A stretch of 56,595 nucleotides of DNA. Origin: an uncultured Acidimicrobiales bacterium (GTDB lineage Bacteria; Actinomycetota; Acidimicrobiia; Acidimicrobiales; SZUA-35). The position numbers and the translations under genes are program-made. The stretch spans positions 1 through 56,595 of the forward strand of contig CALKTH010000008.1 in the NCBI GenBank assembly GCA_937997485.1, in the 5' to 3' direction. This document shows, one piece after another, positions 33,481 to 42,700 of the stretch. The stretch's first letter is position 1. The number at the start of each line of letters is the position of its first letter. The notes beneath the pieces were generated by a model, which made no database searches, was not told the origin of the DNA, and saw nothing but the letters and a program-made list of their open reading frames with translations.

Positions 33481-34487
33481 ACGACGCTTCCCGTGTACGT
33501 GAAGGCCGGGCCAGCGACCGAGGTGCCATCGGCCAACGGAGCGGTCAGAGCTTTGCTGGCTGCTGCTCGAAGGTCGAACATCGCTCGCACAGCAAGGCCA
33601 AGCTCGCCAGCTCCATCCCCTCGAAAGGCCCTCGTGAGCGCATCGACCATCGCGGTATACGCGGCGTTGCAGGCTGCCTGGGCGGAGCGTGCTGTTGGGG
33701 GGTCCTTGGAGAAGTCATGGGCCTGTGGATCTGCGATCGCCGGGTAGCAAGCATCCCAGTTCACTCCGAGAGACCCGCCCCATGCGTAGCCGGTTGGATC
33801 CGAGCTCTTGACCAGCTGCTGATTGCGAGAGATCTCCCAGAATCGATAGTAGTGAGCGAGGTTCCCTTCGAAATCAAGCGGGCTTCCATCGGATCCGGGC
33901 GACACCGGCGTGCCCTCGCCTTCGGAGACGATTTCCGTGATTGCACGATGAGCGTCTGCGTAACTATCCACTGCAAACACTTGCCCCTGGAAGAACTGGG
34001 AGTCGCTCACCTGATTCCGGTTTGCAGTCCAAGCGTCGGTGGGGAGCGCCGCAAGTGCTTCGTCGAGTCGTTGGTAGTACTCACCAATCGTCACTGCCGA
34101 GTCGGCCTCCAACACGGACGGGTCAACCGCCTCTGCGGGTTCTTCGATTTTCATGCCTTGTTCCATCGCCGCGACCGAGAACGGCAGCAGATGCACAGTG
34201 AGATCGCGCTCAACGTCGCCAGGCAGCGGGCCCGGATAACGCGGAGGATTGATCTCAACGGTCCCGCCGATTGCGTTGAGAATGTTGCAGGCGAGGCACA
34301 TGTGAATCATCTCTTCGGCGACGATCGAATCCAGCAATGCTGATGCAGCGGGATTTTGTTCGTCTCCGAGGGAGAACTTCGCGTACAGGTAGGGCGGTAG
34401 CGTTGCGAACTCCAGATCTATTGCCGTCTGCACTTTCGCTTGAGTGTCGCGAAGCTCGGTCGTTTCCGACCACACGAGCTTGATCAT
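33477..34487 (-). CDS. Ferritin-like protein, VioB/RebD C-terminal-domain homologue (split gene)
   Basis: 336 residues from ATG 34487 with GGAGAAC upstream. It resembles the ferritin-like domain of VioB/RebD: KVQTAIDLEFATLPPYLYA, IVAEEMIHMCLACNILNAIG, then FAVDSYADAHRAITEIVSEG and HYYRFWEISR. Candidate iron ligands are the Glu of DLEFATL, Glu and His of EEMIH, and the later Glu and His/Glu of IVSEGEG and HYYRFWE. It should be a di-iron or haem-type oxidative protein acting with the downstream VioB-N homologue, with which it is translationally coupled. It is divergent from a dimethylformamidase-like gene. Confidence 0.8.
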   Translation of the reverse strand: MIKLVWSETTELRDTQAKVQTAIDLEFATLPPYLYAKFSLGDEQNPAASALLDSIVAEEMIHMCLACNILNAIGGTVEINPPRYPGPLPGDVERDLTVHLLPFSVAAMEQGMKIEEPAEAVDPSVLEADSAVTIGEYYQRLDEALAALPTDAWTANRNQVSDSQFFQGQVFAVDSYADAHRAITEIVSEGEGTPVSPGSDGSPLDFEGNLAHYYRFWEISRNQQLVKSSDPTGYAWGGSLGVNWDACYPAIADPQAHDFSKDPPTARSAQAACNAAYTAMVDALTRAFRGDGAGELGLAVRAMFDLRAAASKALTAPLADGTSVAGPAFTYTGSVV

Positions 34488-34768
34488 CGTCAGTTCTCCG
34501 GCCTGTTGCGGGCGCCTGGTTCGCAGAACTGCCAACCGTCAGGCGGAACTGGATCACAACAGCTCTGTTTCGACGACAAACGAATGTGCCGATCCCCGTT
34601 GCCATCTTCGACCTCCATGGCGATGCATGTCAATCGGGGACCTTGCCTTGCCTACTCAGATGCGATCGTCTATCGGTTCGCGGCGCTGGCCTGGTGCCGA
34701 GCGGCAATCGCATCGACTGACAGAAGCCGAAAGTTGTCAGCATGGTCATGAGGGTGAAGGCTGACGCG

Positions 34769-36274
34769 ATGGCGTTCGAGACTGTCACTGGATACTGCTG
34801 GCCCCAATCGATCGCGCCCCGAGGCGCGGTGGACCTCCACTTGTCCTCCGCTGGCGGTCGACCGGTTGAGGTGGAGATCACCCGTGTTGCCGCCTCGCGT
34901 GACGTGGTGTGGTCGGGGAGTGTCGAGGCTGGTGAACACCCGACCCCGCACGACGCCTCATCCAACGGTTGCGGCTGGCCGTCGGCGACGTCGGTCGTTG
35001 CCAATGACGACTGGGCATCCGGCTACTACGAGGTGCTGCTCACCATCGACGTCGATGGGAAGAAGCGGACGAGCCACGCCTTCTTCGTTGTGCGACCGAA
35101 GGCTGACTCGCAGAACACGATCCTGCTCCAGCTCGCCACCAACACGTGGCACGCCTACAACGACTTCGGTGGTCGCAATCTCTACAACGGGGGAACCCAC
35201 AGCTCGCTCCAACGGCCAATGGCGAGGGGCTACCTTCACAAGCCGGAAGGTGCCGGCCGACGAGTCACCACGACCAACCCTCCGGACCGGGACATGAACA
35301 CCCACGTCGGCTACATCCGGATGAACCACCTCTCTGCCTGGGCGGGCTCGGCCGGTTGGCCCGACTGGGAGCAGCCCTTTCTCGCCTGGGCGGAACGCAA
35401 CGGCTACGGCATCGATGTGGTCTCGAACGCCGACCTCGAAGAGCACCCGCAGATCGTGAACGGGTACAAGCTGCTGCTCTCGGTTGGCCATGACGAGTAC
35501 TGGTCCGGCCCAATGCGAGACACCGTCGAGAGCTTCATCGCCAACGGCGGCAATGTGGCCTTCTTCTCCGGAAACACTGCCTTGTGGCAGGTGCGGATGG
35601 AGGAACTCGAGGGCGGTTCGAACTCGGTCATGGTCGGTTACAAGGGCCAGTTCAAAAACGACCCCGTGTATGGCACGGACCGGATCGGCGAACTCACCAG
35701 CATCTGGTCCGATCACCTCATCGGTCGGCCCGAGAACCAAATGACCGGTGTGAGCTTCACTCGAGGCGGGTACCACCGCATCGGCAAGCGAGTGACGAAC
35801 GGTGCCGGGGGCTACACGGTGTTCCGGCCCAACCACTGGATGTTCGAGGGCACGGGTATCGACTACGGCGATGTCCTCGGGGCCAAGGCGACCACGGTCG
35901 GCTACGAGTGCGACGGCTGTGACTACACCACGATCGACGGCCTACCGCACCCGACTGGCAGCGATGGCACACCGGAGAACTTCGAGATCCTGGCCATGGT
36001 CCCCGCCGCCCACTTCACTCGAACGACAGCGGCCCGCCCACCGAAACCCAACGAGCCATCCGAGATCGAGTTCCTCGCCTCTCGCCTTTTCGACTCTCGA
36101 GACGAAGCGGCGGTGCAACGCATCGCCGCCGGCCAAGCCATGCTCGGAAGCTATGTCTCGGCCGGCGGCGGCACTGTCATCACATCGGGCTCGACGGATT
36201 GGGCACATGGTTTGGCGGGCCGAGACGAGCAGATTGAACGCATCACGTCCAACATCCTCAACCGCCTCGGCTGA
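34769..36274 (+). CDS. N,N-dimethylformamidase beta-subunit-like protein
   Basis: 501 residues from ATG 34769 (GAAGG upstream); ATG 34742 in frame is an alternative. An N-terminal beta-rich domain (about 1-110) is followed by the large C-terminal domain (about 115-495) with LATNTWHAYNDFGGRNLYN, LLSVGHDEYWSGPMRD, VAFFSGNTALWQVR and HWMFEGTGIDYGD. This fold contains the mononuclear iron hydrolase dimethylformamidase, but here no small alpha subunit is adjacent, and such proteins are widespread with unknown substrates. It is convergent with the sigma-factor operon. Confidence 0.82.
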   Translation: MAFETVTGYCWPQSIAPRGAVDLHLSSAGGRPVEVEITRVAASRDVVWSGSVEAGEHPTPHDASSNGCGWPSATSVVANDDWASGYYEVLLTIDVDGKKRTSHAFFVVRPKADSQNTILLQLATNTWHAYNDFGGRNLYNGGTHSSLQRPMARGYLHKPEGAGRRVTTTNPPDRDMNTHVGYIRMNHLSAWAGSAGWPDWEQPFLAWAERNGYGIDVVSNADLEEHPQIVNGYKLLLSVGHDEYWSGPMRDTVESFIANGGNVAFFSGNTALWQVRMEELEGGSNSVMVGYKGQFKNDPVYGTDRIGELTSIWSDHLIGRPENQMTGVSFTRGGYHRIGKRVTNGAGGYTVFRPNHWMFEGTGIDYGDVLGAKATTVGYECDGCDYTTIDGLPHPTGSDGTPENFEILAMVPAAHFTRTTAARPPKPNEPSEIEFLASRLFDSRDEAAVQRIAAGQAMLGSYVSAGGGTVITSGSTDWAHGLAGRDEQIERITSNILNRLG

Positions 36275-36310
36275 ACCGTCGCTTTCGGAGGGGCTTAAGC
36301 AGCGGAGCGC

Positions 36311-37252
36311 TCAACCGGCTGCGTCGAAGCCGAGGAAGATCCAGGCCAACTCATTGGACACACCCCAACGTGCGCCCACCTCATCAACGGCCAGCTCATC
36401 CCACCCGGCGGCCATGGCTGTGGCCTGCCCTTCCACTTGGATCGTCAACTCGGTGAGGAGGGGAGGCACGCCTTCTGGGGCCGACCGGATCTCGAACGTT
36501 GTTCCGATGAGTGAGGACTTCGCTTCGCAGGGCGTTTCGAGGTCCCATGCCAGGGACAGCGCTTCCGCCTGCTCGAACGTGTAGGCGTAGTCGAAGAAGA
36601 GGCCAGCGAGCGTCTCTGGGTAGTTCGGGTCGAGGCCGAAGAGCAGTTCTCGATCGATGCCGTCATCGCCCGTGAGCTTGTTGCCAGCGACGGCCCGAAT
36701 GGTGGCCGTGTCCTCAAGCCCCCAGAGCATGGCAAGTTCTGCTGCATCGTCGGCAAACGCGGACTCGTCAAAAGTGGCGATGTGCGCCGCCCGTTCGTCG
36801 GTCACTCGGGCGAATGAGTCGAGCGCAATCCGATCCTGGGTTGACGCCAGACCGACTACTGCCGCCGCCGCCTCTGAGTCGGTGCCCCAGAGCCGAGCGA
36901 GTGACTCGAGTGATTCTTGTGACTGGAGCGTTCGTCCTTCGGCCACCCATCCGGAGAACCCGTCGAGCTCGGCGAGTGTGTCAGGGGCGGCAACGATCGG
37001 AGCGGCAGCGACAGGAGTTGTCGCCGTTGCGCTCGTACCGCCTTCAGGGCTCGGGTTGGCGATGTCGGTTCCGCTGTTGTCGCTGGCGACGAGGCCGATG
37101 CCGAGCGCAGCCACAGCGACAACCCCCGCGGTCGAGGCGACGTAGCCAGCACGTCGCCGACGGGCGGCGCTGCGCTCGTCAACCACGGCAAAGATGTCAT
37201 CGAGGTCGGGGATTCGTTGGGCGGTGTCGCCATTCAATTCAGAGGTCTTCAT
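36311..37252 (-). CDS. Membrane protein with extracellular WG-type repeats, candidate anti-sigma factor
   Basis: 313 residues from ATG 37252, 9 nt after the sigma-factor stop. A short cytoplasmic part (1-36, RSAARRRR at its end) precedes one TM helix (37-57) and an outer region of about 255 residues. The outer region has degenerate copies of the repeat found in the secreted protein of the same operon: LARLWGTDS (118-126), ELAMLWGLED (172-181) and YAYTFEQAEALSLAWDLETP with EAK (222-246). The position after an ECF sigma gene suggests an anti-sigma or signalling role. No zinc-binding anti-sigma motif is visible and the cytoplasmic part is unusually short, so this is inference. Confidence 0.65.
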   Translation of the reverse strand: MKTSELNGDTAQRIPDLDDIFAVVDERSAARRRRAGYVASTAGVVAVAALGIGLVASDNSGTDIANPSPEGGTSATATTPVAAAPIVAAPDTLAELDGFSGWVAEGRTLQSQESLESLARLWGTDSEAAAAVVGLASTQDRIALDSFARVTDERAAHIATFDESAFADDAAELAMLWGLEDTATIRAVAGNKLTGDDGIDRELLFGLDPNYPETLAGLFFDYAYTFEQAEALSLAWDLETPCEAKSSLIGTTFEIRSAPEGVPPLLTELTIQVEGQATAMAAGWDELAVDEVGARWGVSNELAWIFLGFDAAG

Positions 37253-37261
37253 GTCAGTTCC

Positions 37262-37792
37262 TCATCGGCTCTGCTCGGCCACGAGAACGTGGCTCAGCTT
37301 CTTGCGGGCGGCGTGGAGCGTGGTGGCCACGGTCCCTGGGGCAATCCCCAGCTGCTCGGCGATTTCTCGTTCTTTCAATCCGTCCCAGTACTTGAGCCGG
37401 ACGATCTTCTGCATTTGGGGTGGGAGATCCGCTACGGCTCCGCTCAGCTCGTCCGCCATCTCGGGAGCTTCGGGATCGATCAGCACGATCCCGGGAAGTT
37501 GTTCTCGTTCGTTGCGCTCGACCGCTCGTCGCTCCAGTTCTCGACGACGCCACACCCGCTTAGCGCTGTTCAGGCCCGTGCGGTACACCCACCCGTTGGG
37601 GTTCTCCATCTTGGAGACTCGCGGCCACCGCTCGTAGGCCCGGGCGTAGGCATCGGCGACGGCTTCGAACGTCAGTTGGTCGTCCTTGATCGCAACCGCC
37701 AGCTGGCGACTCACCTCGGGAGCGGACGCCTCGTACCACGCAGCAAAGGCTCGGTCTCGTTGCTTGCGTCGCTGTGGACCGAACGTGATCAT
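37262..37792 (-). CDS. ECF-type RNA polymerase sigma factor
   Basis: 176 residues from ATG 37792, overlapping the amidoligase stop by 4 nt. Region 2 lies about 15-85 (FAAWYEASAPEV, AVADAYARAYERWP, ENPNGWVYRTGLNSAKR). Region 4 lies about 115-168 (LPPQMQKIVRLKYWDGLKER, IAEQLGIAPGTVATTLHAA). It matches the group of actinobacterial ECF factors near SigE/SigK. It should direct transcription of envelope genes. The likely controller is the membrane repeat protein encoded next, and candidate targets include its own operon and the giant surface protein. Confidence 0.88.
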   Translation of the reverse strand: MITFGPQRRKQRDRAFAAWYEASAPEVSRQLAVAIKDDQLTFEAVADAYARAYERWPRVSKMENPNGWVYRTGLNSAKRVWRRRELERRAVERNEREQLPGIVLIDPEAPEMADELSGAVADLPPQMQKIVRLKYWDGLKEREIAEQLGIAPGTVATTLHAARKKLSHVLVAEQSR

Positions 37793-38781
37793 GCGTGCTG
37801 AGCCGCCTGTCCGAGGACATGGTCGACCACGCCGTCGACCATGGCGACGAGGTCGATCAGCGTCTGTGCCGACGTCGAGCCCGGAAGTGTCCGAACCTCC
37901 ACGGTGTCGAGTACCGGCGCGTCCGCCACCAGGTTCATGATGTTGATGTCTCGATACTTCGTGACGCCGTCGATGGCGCGTGCTTCCTTGGCGATCGTCG
38001 CCCAGTCCATCGCTTCGTAGTCGTCGCGCTCCACAAGATCCACGACCGCTTGGGGGAGCGGTCCGAGGCGCGTGCAGTGTGGATTCGTGCCGAAGCGAGC
38101 TCGAAGCGCCTCGGCATGTTCAGTGAACGTCCACACCAGTCGTTGGAACGCCTCGGCATTCCGGAACGGCGCAGCGTCGTAGTGCACGTGGGTCGCAGAT
38201 TCTTGCGGCACCGTGAAACCGAGCTGCGTCGCAAGACCCACGACGGTCTCCAGCCACTCGTTTCGTCCTCCGCCCAAGGGTGGCGAGATGATCTCACACA
38301 CGCGCTCTCGCTCTCCGGGCATTCCGGCGACCAGGGCAACGCTGGCTCCGCTGGAGTCGGTCAACTTTGCTGCGGCATCATGGAAGGCGGCCTCGAGTCC
38401 CAATGAGTCCGCCGCCGCTTCGACCTCCGCTTGGCTGGCACCAATCGGTGCCAGCTTCGTGGCCAGCATGCGGAGGAATCGAGGATCGTCTGTCACCACC
38501 CGGCTCCAGCGTTCCGCCGTCTGCCGACGCGGATCGAGATCGTGTCGGATCGTGATGTCGTCCACGAGCCGAAGGAGCTGCCGGCCTTCCTGGTCGACCA
38601 CATCGAACGCCGGCGTCATGTGGTGGAACACCTTGATCTGCTCGTGGGCCGCCGGCTCGGAGTCGAGGTGCCACGACGTCCGGACGTCAGCATCCCATTC
38701 GGTGGCGACGGCACGGGCGAGCTCGAGGCGCGACGACCCAACGGGGGCCAGCAGTTCCACCTCGATCCCGACTCGATGCAC
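37789..38781 (-). CDS. Predicted amidoligase (carboxylate-amine ligase fold)
   Basis: 330 residues from GTG 38781, 30 nt after the secreted repeat protein. The N-terminal signature RVGIEVELLAP fits the Amidoligase_2 family. Conserved downstream features are ATHVHYDAAPFRNAEAFQRL (near 197), YRDINIMNL (near 278) and VEVRTLPGSTSAQTLID (near 294), which together form the Glu/His/Arg site of a glutamine-synthetase-like fold. Relatives are predicted to form ATP-dependent amide bonds on peptides or small molecules. Linkage to a secreted, Asp/Lys-rich repeat protein suggests that protein or a peptide as substrate; this is inference. No signal peptide, so the reaction would occur before export. Confidence 0.78.
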   Translation of the reverse strand: MHRVGIEVELLAPVGSSRLELARAVATEWDADVRTSWHLDSEPAAHEQIKVFHHMTPAFDVVDQEGRQLLRLVDDITIRHDLDPRRQTAERWSRVVTDDPRFLRMLATKLAPIGASQAEVEAAADSLGLEAAFHDAAAKLTDSSGASVALVAGMPGERERVCEIISPPLGGGRNEWLETVVGLATQLGFTVPQESATHVHYDAAPFRNAEAFQRLVWTFTEHAEALRARFGTNPHCTRLGPLPQAVVDLVERDDYEAMDWATIAKEARAIDGVTKYRDINIMNLVADAPVLDTVEVRTLPGSTSAQTLIDLVAMVDGVVDHVLGQAAQHA

Positions 38782-38811
38782 GTCGTTCGATCCAATCCGC
38801 CGATGGCCAGC

Positions 38812-39696
38812 TCAGGCGCCGAGGTCAGGCAGCGGCAGTTCAGCCAACACCTTCGTTCCGGCAGTGATCTTGGCATCGTAGGGGGTTTCCAGGCCCCAGA
38901 TCTCTGCGAGCTGCACGGCGTCGTCGTAGTCGTATCCACTGTCGAAGAAGGCATCGACGGCGGCGAAGTCTTCGCTGATCTCGAATGTTGTGTCGTGGTC
39001 GAACGGCGCAACGCCATCGGGAAGCGGCTGTTCGGCCTTGATGAGCCCACCAGCCTTCACCTTGGCTTCGAACTCGGTCTCGAGGCCCCAGATGTCGGCC
39101 AGAACAACAGCGTCGTCGTAGTCGTAGCCAGCCTCGAAGTACGCATCGATCTGGCGGTACTGCTGCTCTTCCTCTGGTGTCGGAATCGACCCGAGCGGGT
39201 CGAGACCGTCGAGGAAGTAGTAGCCGGCCTTCACCTTGGTCTCGTAGTTGCCGTCGGTGCCCCAGTACTCGGCGAGGGTGAGCGCATCGGCGTAGGAGAG
39301 CCCGTTGTCGAGCGAGGCCTGGTGCGCAGCGGCCCGCGAGGCGAACGGCAAGCTGTAGCCGTCGAGCAGCAGCCCGCCGGCCTTGACCTTGGCGTCGAAT
39401 GCGCCATCCAGACCCCAGAAGAGGGCGAGCTGCTCGGCGTCGCCATAGGCGTACCCGCTGGCCTTCCAGGCCTCAACCGCATCCAAACGATCGGTGCGCT
39501 CCACGTCGCTGGACTTGAACGCGGCCACGGCCGAGGCGGGCGTGGCATTGGCCCGAGCAAGGACGGGGCTTGCCGTGGTGACGCCAAGCATGGCCAGCAG
39601 GGCGGCGCCGGCCGCCATCTTCCGAACGGACACGCTCGTGGACGGTGCCGTGGTTCGGCGATTGGTTCCCTTGGCGGTGTTCTGTGTTGCGGTCAT
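38812..39696 (-). CDS. Secreted protein with four WG-type repeats
   Basis: 294 residues from ATG 39696 with GGAGGAAG upstream. Signal peptide near residues 26-50 (MAAGAALLAMLGVTTASPV then LARANA). Four repeats of about 45 residues follow at roughly 73-116, 124-168, 181-226 and 245-291. Consensus: GYxYxDAxxLAxxWGL, then AKVKAG, then a LLxxxPLP turn. Repeats 3 and 4 are the closest pair (GYDYDDA and WGLET in both). I do not recognise a named family. It is the first gene of the amidoligase/sigma/membrane-protein operon, and related repeats occur in the last gene of that operon. The function is unknown; a wall or sheath component or a peptide substrate is possible. Confidence 0.75.
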   Translation of the reverse strand: MTATQNTAKGTNRRTTAPSTSVSVRKMAAGAALLAMLGVTTASPVLARANATPASAVAAFKSSDVERTDRLDAVEAWKASGYAYGDAEQLALFWGLDGAFDAKVKAGGLLLDGYSLPFASRAAAHQASLDNGLSYADALTLAEYWGTDGNYETKVKAGYYFLDGLDPLGSIPTPEEEQQYRQIDAYFEAGYDYDDAVVLADIWGLETEFEAKVKAGGLIKAEQPLPDGVAPFDHDTTFEISEDFAAVDAFFDSGYDYDDAVQLAEIWGLETPYDAKITAGTKVLAELPLPDLGA

Positions 39697-39768
39697 TCGA
39701 TCTTCCTCCGTTTTGTGATCTACACGGGGCAGAGTCACGAGGGCGATCGATTCTTTGGTCCGTTCGAA

Positions 39769-39777
39769 GAATTTCTC
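39769..39777 (-). promoter_or_regulatory. GAGAAATTC element upstream of the repeat-protein operon
   Basis: GAGAAATTC on the minus strand, 73 nt before the ATG of the secreted repeat protein. The same 9-mer lies at 47391-47399 upstream of the giant surface protein. GGACC follows 7 nt later here and GGTCC 10 nt later there. It is a candidate promoter or operator for the operon's own sigma factor. Confidence 0.3.
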
Positions 39778-39797
39778 AGATTTCTTTGAGCGTCCCG

Positions 39798-42700
39798 TTA
39801 CGCCTTGACCAACTCCTTGGGGCGATCATCGCCGCCGTCCTCCGAGCCATCGGAATCAGCTGCGTCTTCTGTGGCGTCTTCGTCCATGTCGGCATCCTCA
39901 GCGTCCTCTGCTTCTTCGTCTTCCGGAGGATCCTCCAGCTCGGTGCGAGTTGCCTTGACCAACCACCACACGAAGGCCGGGGCGACGGCGAAGGGAATCC
40001 AGCTGAGTGGGGGTGCCGAGACGTAGCCACGAATCGTGAGGAAGGTGACGACCACAACGGACAGCCCGGCGAAGCGACCAAACCAGTCAGTTCCGATCTT
40101 CTTGCTGTCTCGGCCAAAGAGCCCGGCGACCGAGCTCAGGAAGCCAGGAATCGACAAGACAATAAACGTGGTCATCGTGAGGGTGGCCGGATCATCGATT
40201 CGGTTGCTGATGGCCTCGCCCAGTGTCTTGCCGACGACCATGAAGAACAGGATGGCGGGGACGCCACTCGGGAGCATTCGGTTGAGCAACGACTTGTTCG
40301 GGAATCGGTCCTTGATGATGCCGAGCCCGCTCGGAACCACCATCAGCGCCACGACAACACCGAGCTGCCAGACCAGGCCGATGTACGGCTCGATCACGAA
40401 CACGAAGACCGCAGCCTTCAAGATCACGGACAACACCTGCTGCAGGTACCCGGGCTCGCTCTCTTCAATCGGTGCGGTCATCGCCATGCGTTCGGGGTAG
40501 GCGCTGATGGCGAGCGTCTCGAAGAGATAGCGACCGACGAGAGCGGCCAGCGCCATCAACGCCACCTGGTCAGCTCGCTCACTGATGGGAAGGGCAACAC
40601 CCGAGAGGCCAGGCAGGGCCTTGAGCACGGTTTGCACTGCCCACGCGCCGAGCAGTGAACCGATAGCGACGTCAGCGAAGCGCTCCCACCGGTCGCCCCA
40701 CGTATCCGGGCTCGGGCGACGGAACTTCCGGGCACCGCCAGCAATGAGCGGAACGGCATACCAAAGTGACCCGACACCCATCACCGTGCGGACGGAGTCT
40801 GCCGAGCTGATGCCGCCGGCAGCGGTCACGCCGATGGCGAAGACAACGGCGGCGGTGAACCCGGCAGAGGCATCGAGGATGCCGAGCAGAATCAAGGCCA
40901 ACATCAGGCCGAGAGTCGGAGCTACAGCGTCGCCGCCGGTTTGAATGACTGCCAGCAGTCCGAGTGCGGCGCCGAAGGCGGGTGCAAACAGCGCGGTGCT
41001 GCCGAACATGGCCCGCATGGTGGATCCATCGGCCGTCACCCGGGCCAGAAGCGGCGAGCGAGTGCGCAGCCGATCGGGGAGTTCACGGCTCAGCTGGTCG
41101 ACTCGAAGGACGAGAGGCCAACGCCAGGTCGCCGAGGCATCACCCCAGGCAACGGCCTCGACGCCGGAACCGAGCCCCTTGGTCTTGCCGGAGGCGATCT
41201 TGCCCTTCGAACGTGACTCCTCGGACTCGCCGGTACTGGAATCGCTGCGGCGGCTCGTCGTGGCTGTTGATCGCGAGGAGGACGCGGCGCTTGCTCCTGC
41301 TGAACTGCCGGACAAGCCGCTCCCGCCGCCACCGAGACCGCCAGTGGCGGGAGTGATCGAGCCGAGTGCTGCCATCGATCCGGCGGCCGCGGTCACGACC
41401 GTGACGATGGTGAAGCCATTGACACCGGAGTCGACGGTCTGGACCGGATCCTCAACGGGGTCATACACGGGGAGGCCGGTCGCCTCGTCGATCTCCTCGA
41501 CCGAGGATTCAGGGGCGATGTCTTCCTGGGCTATCTCTTCGTCAGTCGCGGCAAGCGCAGCGGGCGGGTCTTCCTGAGGCTCACCAGCGTCAACGGTCGG
41601 CTCTTCGGGCACGACAATCTCCGGATCGCCGAGACGATCCAGGTCGCCCGTGTCGTCGACGGCGAAGAACCATGTGCCGGTCATCGATCCTTCCGGAGTG
41701 TCGGCGTGCACGAGCACTCGGTGCTCGCCAGCCTCCAGTCCGGCAGGGAGCACGAGCTCTTCTCGGAATGCGCCTGACCCGTCAGCCTCGATGCGGCCGA
41801 TTTCGATCGGTGTCGAGTGCACGACGACTCGGGCCCCCGAACCAGGGGCGAGGCCGTCGCCTTCAACGACGACGACTGTCTCTTCGGTGTCCTCGCCTTC
41901 GTCACTGCTGAAGCCGAGCACGATCTCAGACTCGCCCATGCGGGCGACCTCTTCGGTGGAGATGAGCAGGGTCGGGCCGGCGATCGGACGCACTTCGAAC
42001 GTTGCCTCTGCGAGGTCGAATGCTGGGTCGATCGTGAGGACCGCCACGCCTTCATCGTTGGCGAACGCCCGAACCTGGCCGTTCGCATCGGTGAGTGAGA
42101 CGGAGGTTCCGGGAGTGAGCCCGGTGATTGTCATGACGGTTCCCTCACCGTTGGGCTGGGGTAGTCCGTTGTCCACCAGATCGGCCACGCCCATGCTGAT
42201 GAAGCGGAAGCCTGCAACGTCTTCTTCGGGCAGCTCTGGTGGCTCGAGCACCGTGAAGGTCGTCGCCACGTTGGCGGCCCGGTAGTTCGGGTTGTCGAGC
42301 GTGGCCAGGAGTTCGTAGGCGCCGGGTTCGTTGGGCACGGCCTCGGACTCGTCATACGTGACTCGGAGACCTTGGAGCCCAGCCGGTCGGGTCTCGACCT
42401 CCGCTGGCTGAGGTTCGTCGCTCGAGCCCACCGTGTCGGTGATCACGATGATCTCCGCATCGGCCTTGGCGACGGCGAAGGTGATCGTCACGGTTTCCGC
42501 TGCCAGCCAGTCGTTGTTGCCCCCTTGGGTGGCGAAGACCTCGCAGTTGCCGACGCTCGTGTAGCGAAGCACACCATCCGTGATGGTGCAGACGCCGTCC
42601 GCTTGGAGCGCGACGGGCAGCCCCGAGCTTGCCGTGACGCCCAACCGAAGCGCTGGGTCGGCGAACTGGGCACCGGTCGGTGTTGTGACCGAAATCGATT

